44,801 nucleotides of DNA from Phycisphaerae bacterium (GTDB lineage: Bacteria > Planctomycetota > Phycisphaerae > Tepidisphaerales > Tepidisphaeraceae). The stretch is from contig JAUJNJ010000053.1 in the NCBI GenBank assembly GCA_030448225.1, positions 1 to 44,801 of the forward strand. The letters are read 5' to 3'. How positions within the stretch are numbered: the stretch's first letter is position 1; the number at the start of each line of letters is the position of its first letter. The position numbers and the translations under genes were made by a program. The notes under the pieces were generated by a model. It saw nothing but the letters and a program-made list of their open reading frames with translations, did no database searches and was not told the origin of the DNA. Below, piece after piece: positions 17,905 to 26,494 of this stretch.

Positions 17905-19326
17905 ATGGACATCCTGAAGAAGAACGTCATGAGCATCCTGTGCGGGGTCGTCATCATCCTCGCGCTCGTCGCGCTCGTGTGGCCGCTGGGCGGCATGTAC
18001 GAGTCGGCCCAGCAGCAGGCCGACGCGCTCAAGGCGCGGCACGAGAAGCTCCAGGCCACGCTCCAGAAGCAGCGCACGCTCCCGATCGTCGACCTCGTCG
18101 CGGCCGAGCCGGTGCCGCTGACGCAGTTCCCCGGGCAGAAGGTGATCGACGCCGGCGCGCTGGTCACGAAGCAGGTCAAGGCGCAGAGCACCGCCATGAG
18201 CAAGGCGGCCGTGGCGATGAACGAGCACGCGCTGCTCGTGCCCGGGCCCAGCGCGCTGCCGACGCCGAGCAACCGCAACGCGTTCGACTTCCGCGACACC
18301 TACCGCCGCACGATCCGCGAGGACCTGCCGGTCGGCGTGCTGCGGGCGACGCTCCCGCCGACGCCGGAGGACATCCAGGCGGCGGCGGACGAGCTGTGGC
18401 GGACGAAGTACGAGCCGACGCTCGTCTACCGCGTCGAGACCGACGAGAAGACCGGCCAGGAGCAGCGCGTCGCGCTGAACGAGGCGCCGAAGAAGGCGGA
18501 GTTCGCCCAGGAGCGGGCCGGGCTGCCCGACCGCATCCGCAAGGAACGCGCCGAGCAGTTCCAGATGTACGCCGAGACCGACGCGATCTCGGCGAGCACC
18601 GCCGTCGCCGGCGAGGGCCGCGCCCCGTCGGCCGAGGAGATGTGGTACGCGCAGAACGCGCTGTGGGTCCAGCAGGACGTCTGCCGGTCGATCGCCCGCA
18701 TCAACGCCAAGGCGAAGAACGTGACCCAGTCGCCGGTCAAGCACCTGATCGGCCTCAACGTGCCCGCCGACGGCACCCAGTACGTGCGGCCCGGCGGCGC
18801 CGGCGCCGCCGCCGTCGCGGCCGTCCCGGGCGAGGGGGAGGAGGCCGCGGCGGCGGTCGAGGATCCGGCGGCGGGGCTGCCCAAGAACTTCCAGGTCTCC
18901 CAGACCGGGCGCGTGTCCAACCCGCTGTTCGACGTCGTGCACTTCTCGATCGAGATGAACGTCGACGCGCAGCAGGTCCCGCGCATCATCCAGGAACTCA
19001 GCCGCGAGAAGTTCTACACCGGCAAGACCGCCGGGGCCGAGGGCGAGCCCAGCTCGTTCGTGACGGTCAACCGCGTGAACCTCACGGCCGTCGACAAGGC
19101 CGCCGCGCTGGACCAGGGGTACGTCTACGGCGACGTCCCGGTCGTCACCGTCACGTTCGACTGCGAGGCGCTGATGCTCCGGTCGTGGACGGAGAAGTAC
19201 ATGCCCGCCCTCGTGAAGCGCAAGCTCGGCGTCGGCCCGGCCGCCGCGCCGGCCGAGGACGGCGGCGGCGGCGGCGAGGAGGTCGACCCGGGCCTCTCGG
19301 CCGAGGAGCCGGTCGTGTCGCGCTGA
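17905..19326 (+). CDS. PilO-like single-pass membrane protein
   Basis: This 473-residue protein has a short cytoplasmic start, one membrane helix (VMSILCGVVIILALVALVWP, 8-27), a coiled-coil-like stretch (ESAQQQADALKARHEKLQAT, about 33-52), and a large periplasmic region. Near the C-terminus a compact alpha/beta segment occurs (NPLFDVVHFSIEMNVDAQQV and VPRIIQELSREKFYT, about 341-375; FVTVNRVNLTAV; VPVVTVTFDCEALML). This is the pattern of the ferredoxin-like fold of PilO/PilN. The tail is Gly/Glu-rich (EDGGGGGEEVDPG). The ATG at 17905 is preceded by GAGAGGTG. It follows the PilM gene by 79 bases and the frame is intact. The PilO assignment rests on order, topology and this C-terminal pattern rather than on a motif. 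The roughly 300-residue helical middle is larger than in classical PilO. Confidence 0.6.
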   Translation: MDILKKNVMSILCGVVIILALVALVWPLGGMYESAQQQADALKARHEKLQATLQKQRTLPIVDLVAAEPVPLTQFPGQKVIDAGALVTKQVKAQSTAMSKAAVAMNEHALLVPGPSALPTPSNRNAFDFRDTYRRTIREDLPVGVLRATLPPTPEDIQAAADELWRTKYEPTLVYRVETDEKTGQEQRVALNEAPKKAEFAQERAGLPDRIRKERAEQFQMYAETDAISASTAVAGEGRAPSAEEMWYAQNALWVQQDVCRSIARINAKAKNVTQSPVKHLIGLNVPADGTQYVRPGGAGAAAVAAVPGEGEEAAAAVEDPAAGLPKNFQVSQTGRVSNPLFDVVHFSIEMNVDAQQVPRIIQELSREKFYTGKTAGAEGEPSSFVTVNRVNLTAVDKAAALDQGYVYGDVPVVTVTFDCEALMLRSWTEKYMPALVKRKLGVGPAAAPAEDGGGGGEEVDPGLSAEEPVVSR

Positions 19327-19399
19327 GCGCGCCCGTTGCGGGCCGTCGACGACGACGTCGTCATCATCAACAACAACAACGAAACCCCGAAGGTGAACG

Positions 19400-21136
19400 A
19401 TGGAAAAGGTAACTGACTTTCTTGAGAAGCACGTCCAGTGGGTCGTGCTCGGCCTGGCGGTGCTGTTCCTGGGCTACATGGCCTACGCCTACGTCCTGCA
19501 GACGCCGGTCGCGACCGAACTGCAGCCGGGCCAAAAGCTCGAGCCGGGCGGGATCGCCAAGGCGATCGCCGAGGGCCCGGTGCAGAAGCTGAACAACGAC
19601 CTCCAGAAGCCGCCGCCGGCGATGCCGGTGAAGCAGTACGTCGACGGCTTCGTCGCCAGCATGGGCTTCGCGACGCCCGGCACGGAGCAGGCGTTCGGCC
19701 CGCTCGTCGCCAGCAACTTCGTCGGCGGCGGGAGCGTCGTGCTGCCCGAGGGCCAGGGCGTGGAGAACGTCGTCGGCGACAAGATCGCCAAGCTGCCGGT
19801 CCCCCCGCCGATCCCCTACGTGCAGGTGTCGCAGGGCCGGGCGGTGGCGAAATACCCCGACCCGAACTGGAAGAAGCCGCGCAACAACCCCAACGTCCAG
19901 CAGGCGATGCTCGAGCAGGACGTGGACTGGGTGACGGCCGGCGCGACGATCCCGGCCGAGCAGATCCAGGCGGCGTTCGAGAAGGCGTACGGCACGGCCG
20001 ACGTGCCGCCGCTGGTGTGGGAGACGAAGATGCTCCGCGTCGACCTGCAGCGCGAGGAGCAACTGCCCAGCGGCAAGTGGTCCAAGCAGGTCAACGTGCC
20101 GCCGCTGAAGATCCACCGCGTCCAGCCGTTCCCCGCGCCGGGGGCGAACGAGGCGGAGCGGCTGAACTACCTCGACTGGGTCAGCCGCAACGAGAAGCTC
20201 GTCGCGGCCCCGCCGTTCTACGACGTCGCCAAGGGCCAGCCGTGGTACGCGCCCGGCGCGCCCGCCCCCGCGCTCGTCCGCCCCGCGGGCGCGGCCCCGG
20301 CGCCGACCGCGACCGACTTCGACCCGGCCAACCCGCCCAAGCGCCGGCTCACGCCGCAGGAGAAGCGCGCCGTCGCCGACTACAAGCGGGCGATACAGCA
20401 GATGGAGCAGAACGGCGGCCTCGAGGGCGAGTTCGACCGCGGCGGCGTGAACGTCGGCCCGAGCTACCTGCTGCTCCAACTCGCCGAGGACGAGGTCCTC
20501 ATGCCCGAGACCGGCCGCCCCGCCGGCGAGTACGGCAACGACCCCAACGACCTGGGCGTGCCGTCGGAGGAAGGCTTCTACGAGCCGCCGCCCGTCGAGA
20601 CCGGCCCGGCCATGGGCGGCGTCGCGGGCGCGTTCAACGTGACGAACCTGAGCGGCGACGTCACGATCTGGGCCCACGACGAGACGGCGACCCCGGGCAA
20701 GACGTACCGCTACCGCCTGCGCTACCACCTGCTCAACCCGCTGCACAAGACGCTCAACATCGCGGCGGACAAGAAGGTCGAGGACCAGCTGGCGCTGTCC
20801 AGCGGCTGGAGCCGCTGGTCGGAGCCGGTCGTGGTCTCCGAGGGCGTGCGGTTCTGGCTCGCCGGCAACCCCAGCATGAAGGAGGCGAAGTTCAAGGTCT
20901 TCGTCTGGGAGGACGGCACCTGGAACGGCCGCGACGAGAAGGCGGGCCCCGGCGACCTGATCCCGGGGACGGCGTGGATGGTCGTGGACGTGCGGATGAG
21001 CCGCGGGCGGTACTCGGTGCTCGTCGCCGACGCCACCGGCCGCACCGGCCGCCGCGACCCGCGCGCCGACGAGATCGACCCGGCCCGCATCGAGCTCGAG
21101 GAGCAGGCCGCCGGCGCCGCCGTCTCGGCCCGCTGA
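19400..21136 (+). CDS. Third membrane-anchored protein of the pilus-like locus, unknown
   Basis: This 578-residue protein has an N-terminal signal-anchor (VQWVVLGLAVLFLGYMAYAY, 12-31) and a long periplasmic part. It has Pro-rich linkers (about 285-320, with APAPALVRPAGAAPAP) and a C-terminal region that looks beta-rich. That region reads GDVTIWAHDETATPGKTYRY (about 420-439), RLRYHLLNPLHK, WSRWSEPVVVSEGVRFWLAG, KVFVWEDGTW and RGRYSVLVADATG. I do not recognise a family. By position (third after PilM/N and PilO-like genes) it occupies the PilP slot, but it has no lipobox and is three times as long as PilP. The frame is intact, the spacing from the previous gene is 73 bases, and AAGGTGAACG precedes the ATG. 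A terminator-like hairpin follows at 21191-21234. Confidence 0.72.
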   Translation: MEKVTDFLEKHVQWVVLGLAVLFLGYMAYAYVLQTPVATELQPGQKLEPGGIAKAIAEGPVQKLNNDLQKPPPAMPVKQYVDGFVASMGFATPGTEQAFGPLVASNFVGGGSVVLPEGQGVENVVGDKIAKLPVPPPIPYVQVSQGRAVAKYPDPNWKKPRNNPNVQQAMLEQDVDWVTAGATIPAEQIQAAFEKAYGTADVPPLVWETKMLRVDLQREEQLPSGKWSKQVNVPPLKIHRVQPFPAPGANEAERLNYLDWVSRNEKLVAAPPFYDVAKGQPWYAPGAPAPALVRPAGAAPAPTATDFDPANPPKRRLTPQEKRAVADYKRAIQQMEQNGGLEGEFDRGGVNVGPSYLLLQLAEDEVLMPETGRPAGEYGNDPNDLGVPSEEGFYEPPPVETGPAMGGVAGAFNVTNLSGDVTIWAHDETATPGKTYRYRLRYHLLNPLHKTLNIAADKKVEDQLALSSGWSRWSEPVVVSEGVRFWLAGNPSMKEAKFKVFVWEDGTWNGRDEKAGPGDLIPGTAWMVVDVRMSRGRYSVLVADATGRTGRRDPRADEIDPARIELEEQAAGAAVSAR

Positions 21137-21190
21137 CGGCCGGCCCGTCCCCCCGCGGGAACTGACCGCGGGCGGGGCTGCGACGTATGA

Positions 21191-21234
21191 GAACGCCCGG
21201 ACGCCGACGGCACCCGCCGCCGGCGTCCGGCGTT
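21191..21234 (+). terminator. Hairpin terminator after the pilus-like locus
   Basis: GAACGCCCGGACGCCG and CGGCGTCCGGCGTTTC form a long stem (one bulged C) with a 12-base loop, followed by a short T-containing run. A smaller GC stem (CCCCGCGG/CCGCGGG) precedes it at about 21154-21172. The position 55 bases after the stop of the third locus gene fits transcription termination. Confidence 0.65.
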
Positions 21235-21410
21235 TCTGCGGACGCCCGCCGCCGCCGTCACCGCCGTCGCCGCCGCCGGCGGGCGGGGAACGAAGCGCGG
21301 CCAGCGCGGCGCCCCCCCGCGCGACCGTCGGGCGTTTCACGACTTCTGAATGTCGCGGCTGAGCGGCGCGGCTTGTTTGAACGCGTCGCGCCCTCTACCA
21401 TTTTCCACAC

Positions 21411-22217
21411 ATGAACCCGACAGTCACCGACGCCACCATCCAGGAACCCGCCACGCGCCAGGCCGCCGCCGAGGGCCGCAAGATCACGCTCCGCATCCGC
21501 CGCCAGGACGGCCCGGACCAGCCGCACCGCTACGAGACGTTCGCCATCCCCTACCGGGCGAACATGAACATCATCTCCTGCCTCCAGTACATCGCCGCCA
21601 ACCCGGTGACCGTCGAGGGCACGCGCACGACGCCGCCGGTCTGGGAGAGCGGCTGCCTCGAGGAGGTGTGCGGCGCGTGCACGATGCTCATCAACGGCAA
21701 GACGCGCCAGAGTTGCTCGGCGCTGGTCGACAAGCTCGAGCAGCCGATCACGCTCGAGCCGCTGTCGAAGTTCCCGCTCGTCCGCGACCTGTGGGCCGAC
21801 CGCCAGCGCCTGTTCGACGACCTGAAGCGCGTCAAGGCGTGGGTCCCGGTCGACGGCACCTACGACCTCGGGTCGGGCCCGCCGATCTCGCAGAAGCTCC
21901 AGGAGGAGCGCTACCCGCTGTCGCGCTGCATCAGCTGCGGCTGCTGCCTCGAGGCGTGCCCGCAGTACACGCCGACCAACAACTTCGTCGGCGCCGCCGT
22001 CATCAGCCAGGTGCGGCTGTTCAACGACCACCCGATCGGCTCGGCGCTGAAGGAAGAGCGCCTCGACACGATGATGGAGGAGGGCGGCGTCGCCGACTGC
22101 GGCAAGTCCGGCAACTGCGTCGAGGTCTGCCCGAAGGAGATCCCGCTGCTGGAGTCGATCGCCGCCGTGCAGCGCCAGGCGACCGTCCACTCGATTAAGC
22201 GGTTCTTCACGAAGTAG
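21411..22217 (+). CDS. sdhB: Succinate dehydrogenase/fumarate reductase iron-sulfur subunit
   Basis: SdhB carries electrons from the flavin subunit to quinone through three Fe-S clusters in complex II. The 268-residue protein has all ligands. The [2Fe-2S] ligands are C82, C87, C90 and C102 (SGCLEEVCGACTMLINGK). The [4Fe-4S] set starts at C173 (CISCGCCLEACP, Cys 173/176/179 with 183), and the [3Fe-4S] region is C230/C236/C240 (CGKSGNCVEVCPKEI). The N-terminal extension of about 22 residues is polar. The frame is intact. The striking point is context: no sdhA or sdhC is adjacent. Upstream is the pilus-like locus with its terminator, and downstream a secreted unknown. An sdhCA pair must lie outside the window or this is a second copy. 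No strong ribosome site is visible before the ATG. Confidence 0.94.
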   Translation: MNPTVTDATIQEPATRQAAAEGRKITLRIRRQDGPDQPHRYETFAIPYRANMNIISCLQYIAANPVTVEGTRTTPPVWESGCLEEVCGACTMLINGKTRQSCSALVDKLEQPITLEPLSKFPLVRDLWADRQRLFDDLKRVKAWVPVDGTYDLGSGPPISQKLQEERYPLSRCISCGCCLEACPQYTPTNNFVGAAVISQVRLFNDHPIGSALKEERLDTMMEEGGVADCGKSGNCVEVCPKEIPLLESIAAVQRQATVHSIKRFFTK

Positions 22218-22290
22218 CGCGCCTCGCCCGCCGCCGTCGGACGGCCGGGGGCACGCGCCGGTCGAGCCGTCAGCCGCAGGGAGGCGGGAC

Positions 22291-24320
22291 GTGGTTCAAC
22301 TGCCGTTCCGATTCGCCGCGCCGCCGCTCGTGGCCGCCGCCGTTTTCGTCTGCGCCCTCGCCACCCCCTGCCGCGCCGTCGACCGCCGGGGCATCGCCGA
22401 CGAGGAGGCGATCCTCGCGCGTCCGCCGGTCGACCTGACGCTGGAGTTCTCCCGCATCGCGCCGCGGCAGAAGCCGGTGGCGAAGGCTGTCTTGCCGGAC
22501 TCCATGGGCGTTTCGCACCAGTCGGCGACCGTCGACGTCTCGGACCTGGAACTCGCCCTCGCCGCGGCATCGCGCCCGCCGGACGAGGCGCAGCAGCTCG
22601 TGATCGCGTACCGCGCCAAGCGACGGGAGATCCGCGACTACCGTCCCGTCCTGGAGTGGCCGCCGAGCCGGCACGGGAAGCCGCCGTCGGTCGCGATGCC
22701 GGTCGGGCTCCCGAAAGAGTTCGACTTATACCTCCGCGGCGCCCTCGCCTTTGCGCGGGACGAGTTCGACGCGGCGCGCGACGCGTGGCTCGCGCTGCTC
22801 GAACTGCCGTCGAGCGAGCGGCACTGGCGCTCCGTGTGGGCCGCGTACATGCTCGGGCGCTGCCCGCCCGACACGGTGGGACCGGGGTGGACGGAGGGGT
22901 GGTACGAACGGGCACGCGACCTCGCGGCCGGAGGCTTCTCGGACAACCTCGGTCTGGCCGCCGCGAGCTACGGCCGGCAGGCCGCGGTGCGATGGCGCGG
23001 CGGCGACGTGCCCGGCGCGATCGACCTCTACCTCACGCAACTCGCCAGCGGCGACCCCCGCGCGGCCGAGTCACTGGCGGCGATGGCGGCGGACCGGCTC
23101 GCCGCCGCCGAGCCCGCCGCCGACCCCGCCGCCGGCTTCGTGCCCGACGCGTTCCGGTCCGACGCCCGCGCGATCGCCGTGATGGCGGCGTACGTCGCGT
23201 CCGGGGGCGGGCCGTACCGAACCGCCCCCGATCCCGCGGCCGTCCGGCGGTGGCTCGCGTCGCTCGAACCCGCCGACGACCCGCGTGCGATCGTCGACCC
23301 CATCCTGCTCGCGCGGGCCGCCTACGCCGCGGGCGATTACGCCGCCGCGGCGCAGTGGTCGTCGCGGGCGAAGCGGCAGACCCCGGACCTTCATTGGGTG
23401 AACGCCCGACTGGCGACGCGCGCCGGCGACCTGCCCGCGCGCCGCCGACTACCTCACCTGGCGGCGCACGCGTTCGACGCCGCTCACGCACGGTGGGACC
23501 GCCGCAGCGCCCTCGACCGCGACCGATCGGCACCCGGGCTTCTGCCGGCGCGACAGTGCGCGGCGGAACTCGGGGTCGTCCGCTGGCGCGCGGCAGTACG
23601 TCGCCGCGCTCGAGGCCTTCATGCTGCGGCGACGTGGAAGGGATCGAGTACCTGTGCGGCCGCGTGCTCGGCATCGACGAGCTCAAGATCCTCCTCGACC
23701 GCGGCTCGCTCGTCGTCCTGCCGCTGCGCGCGGCTTGGAGGTCCGAGCCTCCGGACACGCGGCGGATCGTCAGCGGCAGCCTCGCCCGACGCCTCGTGCG
23801 GCTCGGTCGGTGGGAAGAGGCCGTGCCCTACTTTGATCCCGCCCTCGCCGGGGCGATCACCCGTTACCAGCACGCCCTGACGCGCGCGGCCGACGACGCT
23901 GCCTACGAGGAGGACCGCGCCGCCGCGTTGGGGGAGGCCGCACGCATCGCCCACGATCACAGGGGGTCGCTGTACGCGGCGGAATCGCGCAGCGATCGGG
24001 ACTGGCGACGCCCGTCGGCCTGGTCGAAGCTGAGACCGAGCGCCGACGAGCAGGCCCGCCCCGCCGCGACGGCGGCCGAGATCGACGTCATGTACGACAA
24101 CCTGCAGGTCGCCGCCGACCTCGCGTGGCGGGCGGCGGAACTGCTGCCGGACGAGGACGACGGGACCGCCCGCATCCTCAACACCGCCGGACGGTGGTAC
24201 GACGTCAGCGACGGGCACGAGCGGGCCGACCGCTTCTACAAGGCCCTCGTCCGCCGGTGCGGGACGACGCGCATCGGTCGCGCCGCCGACCGCAACGGGT
24301 GGTTCGTGCGCGTCCGGTGA
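22291..24320 (+). CDS. Secreted TPR-like repeat protein, frameshifted
   Basis: The GTG start at 22291 follows a GGGAGG site. A signal peptide (AAPPLVAAAVFVCALATPCRA, roughly residues 9-29) is followed by a long helical protein. Pairs of helices such as GALAFARDEFDAARDAWLAL, AYMLGRCPP, RGGDVPGAIDLYLTQLASGD and ARAAYAAGDYAAAAQWSSRA read like degenerate TPR units. After frame changes near 23450 and 23620, the same theme continues (RLVRLGRWEEAVPYFDPAL; MYDNLQVAADLAWRAAELLP; ADRFYKALVRRC) to a TGA at 24318-24320. The full length would be about 676 residues. The function is unknown. Periplasmic TPR proteins often act as assembly scaffolds, but nothing here shows a partner. Confidence 0.72.
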
Positions 24321-24452
24321 GGCGCTCGCGCGCGCGCCGCCGAACGGTCGTCGCGCGTCCATCCATCGCCCGCAACTCTTCGCCCGTCCGCCCGCGTCGC
24401 CCGTCGATGTCGGGCGCGTCGACGCGCCGCCGCTGCGCGGCCCGTTCCCGCG

Positions 24453-24481
24453 TTGACAACCCCCGCGCGCTGATCTACGGT
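24453..24481 (+). promoter_or_regulatory. Possible promoter before psd
   Basis: TTGACA (24453-24458) is separated by 17 bases from TACGGT (24476-24481). The implied transcription start falls at about the psd ATG (24488), so the mRNA would be leaderless or nearly so. The -10 match is weak. Confidence 0.3.
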
Positions 24482-24487
24482 GCGCGG

Positions 24488-25222
24488 ATGCTCCCCCTGA
24501 CCCGGCACGGCTTCCGCGAGATGTTCATCGGCACGGTCGTCCTGCTCGTCGTGGCGGTCGTGCTGGGGTTCACGGCGTGGCCGTGGCTGGCGCTGATCGT
24601 CCTGCCGGTGCTGATCTGGCTGTTCGCGTTCTTCCGCGACCCGGAGCGCGCGGTGCCGACCGAGCAGCACGCGCTGGTCAGCCCGGCCGACGGCACCGTA
24701 TCGGACATCACCGAGATCGCGAACGACCCGCTGCTCGGCGGGCCGTCGGTCCGCGTCGGGATCTTCCTCTCGGTCTTCAACGTCCACGTCAACCGCGCGC
24801 CGTGCGACGGGCGCGTGCTGAAGGTCGTGTACAAGGAGGGGAAGTTCATCAACGCGATGAGCCACTCGGCCGCGTCGGACGAGAACGAGTCGAATACCGT
24901 CGTGCTGGCCGAGCCGCACGGGGACCGCCCGATCGCGGTGGTGAAGCAGATCGTGGGGCTGATCGCGCGGCGGATCGTGTTCACGTCCAAGCCGGACACG
25001 ATCGTCAAGCGCGGCGAGCGGATCGGGATGATCAAGTTCGGCAGCCGCACGGAGCTGTACGTGCCGAAGTGGATGGAGCCGCAGGTGAAGGTGACGGTCG
25101 GCCAGACCGTCCGCGGCGCGAGCGACGTGCTGGTCGTGGTGGGCAAGCCGATCCACACCGAGGAGCGGCGCGTCGACGACGAGGAGTTCGAGCCGCTCGT
25201 CGGGCGAGAGACACCAGCTTAA
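24488..25222 (+). CDS. psd: Phosphatidylserine decarboxylase
   Basis: Psd decarboxylates phosphatidylserine to phosphatidylethanolamine. The 244-residue proenzyme has two closely spaced membrane segments (about 12-47). These are followed by FRDPERAVP, the conserved SPADGTVSDI (65-74), VFNVHVNRAPCDG (96-108), GKFINAMSHSAASDENE (118-134), and the self-cleavage site MIKFGSRTELYVP (181-193). In that site the G185-S186 bond would break to give the pyruvoyl group on the alpha chain. It belongs to the short class, with cleavage motif GS rather than the LGST of the long E. coli type. The frame is intact. pssA follows 250 bases downstream, so the two consecutive steps of phosphatidylethanolamine synthesis are neighbours, separated by a large palindromic repeat. 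Confidence 0.93.
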   Translation: MLPLTRHGFREMFIGTVVLLVVAVVLGFTAWPWLALIVLPVLIWLFAFFRDPERAVPTEQHALVSPADGTVSDITEIANDPLLGGPSVRVGIFLSVFNVHVNRAPCDGRVLKVVYKEGKFINAMSHSAASDENESNTVVLAEPHGDRPIAVVKQIVGLIARRIVFTSKPDTIVKRGERIGMIKFGSRTELYVPKWMEPQVKVTVGQTVRGASDVLVVVGKPIHTEERRVDDEEFEPLVGRETPA

Positions 25223-25267
25223 CACTTGAAATCGAAATCCGAAGCCGGGAACCCGAAGCTGGACATT

Positions 25268-25424
25268 CGAAATCCGAAGTACGAAATCCGAAAGAAGCCT
25301 CAAGCACGAACGGGAAAACCATAAAGGCGTACCGTCGGCTTCAATGCTCGGCGGAGCAGTACCCGTTTCGGATTTGCTGAGTTTGGACTTCTGATTTATT
25401 TCGGATTTCGTGCTTCGGATTTCG
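25268..25424. repeat. AT-richer inverted repeat (CGAAATCCGAAG type)
   Basis: 25268-25293 (starting CGAAATCCGAAGTACG) and 25399-25424 (starting TTTCGGATTTCGTGCT) are complementary at 25 of 26 positions. Further imperfect copies of GAAATCCGAAG lie outward at 25229-25247 and TTCGGATTTG inward at 25367. The whole 25223-25440 spacer is much richer in A+T than the flanking genes and contains no gene. Confidence 0.85.
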
Positions 25425-25472
25425 AGTTTATCGGTTCGACTCCGAGGTTCGCGCTCCGGATCTAAACCCTCA

Positions 25473-26467
25473 ATGTCTTCCACGGACGCCCCCCATCCCC
25501 CTCCCCGCCGGAGCCGCGAGCACCGCCGCCGGCGGCTGCGCCGGCACCGCCGCCGGGCGTACATCCGGTCGATCTACTTCCTGCCGAGCCTCGCGACGCT
25601 CGGCAACGCCGTGTGCGGGTTCGGCGCGATGTACGTCGCCACGCTCGACGTCAGCCCCGCCGTCGCCAGCCCGGATGATCTGACCAACTGGTTCGCGCGG
25701 CACCACTTCGTGGTCGCGGCGTACCTGATCTTCTTCGCGATGGTCTTCGACGCGCTCGACGGCCGCCTCGCGCGGATGGCGCGCCACACGACCGACTTCG
25801 GCGGCCAACTCGACAGCCTCGCCGACGTCATCAGCTTCGGCGCGGCGCCGGCGTTCCTCGCGCTGCAGGTGTTCAAGTCGGCCCACCCGGATTTGGCGCC
25901 GGTGATGTCGCGGCTCGTCTGGGCGATCGGCGCGCTGTTCATGAGCTGCGCGGCGATCCGCCTGGCTCGGTTCAACGTGAGCAACGAGCACGGCGAGCAG
26001 CACCACTTCAGCTTCCTGGGCCTGCCCAGCCCCGGCGCCGGCGGGCGCGGTGGCGGCGTTCGTCCTGATGGAGCAGGAACTGGCGCGCAACGCGGTGGAC
26101 TTCCCCGCGGGGTCGGGCGTGCTGCACGTTCGCCGTGCTGGCCGGCATCTGCATCTGGATGCTGCCGCTGGTCGTGCTGGCGACCGGGCTGCTGATGGTG
26201 AGCAACGTCCGCTACCCGCACCTCGTCAACCGCTACCTGCGCGGCCGCCGCTCGCTCGGCCGGCTCGTCCTCGTGCTCGGCGGCCTGTTGCTGCTCGTGG
26301 TCGCGCACCGCTACACGCTCGGCATCGCCACGCTCGCCTACGCGCTGTCCGGCATCACCGCCTGGGGCCTGGCCCGGCTGCGCCCCGCCGGCCCCGCCGC
26401 GGGCGCCGCGGTCGCGGCGCGCTGCCCGCGCCGTCGCCGGCAGGCAGCGCCGCGCGAATCCATCTGA
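25473..26467 (+). CDS. pssA: CDP-diacylglycerol-serine O-phosphatidyltransferase, frameshifted
   Basis: PssA joins serine to CDP-diacylglycerol, releasing CMP, to make phosphatidylserine for Psd. From the ATG at 25473 an Arg-rich cytoplasmic head (about 30 residues) leads into the membrane region. The full CDP-alcohol phosphatidyltransferase signature is present: D96-G97, A100-R101, G110, D114 and D118 (VFDALDGRLARMARHTTDFG onward), so all catalytic acidic residues are there. The later helices (AGICIWMLPLVVLATGLLMV; LVLVLGGLLLLVVAHRYTL) are in another frame, reached through indels near 26040 and 26128. The span is about 331 codons. The basic tail, out to 26467, may be overextended. Membrane location and the pairing with psd make the assignment secure. 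Confidence 0.88.
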
Positions 26468-26494
26468 TCGCGCTCCTTCCGCCCCCGGGACCCT

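Noticed and set aside
17578..18942. A 454-residue minus-strand frame opposite the PilO-like gene
   Set aside because: Antisense shadow with biased composition; the plus strand has a ribosome site, membrane helix and plausible fold.
19367..21340. A 657-residue minus-strand frame opposite the third pilus-locus gene
   Set aside because: Low-complexity Arg/Val/Asp/His composition without any domain; the plus frame has a signal-anchor and normal protein composition.
25425..25455. GGTTCGACTCC resembling a tRNA T-loop
   Set aside because: No acceptor, D or anticodon stems could be fitted around it; it lies at the edge of the repeat before pssA.
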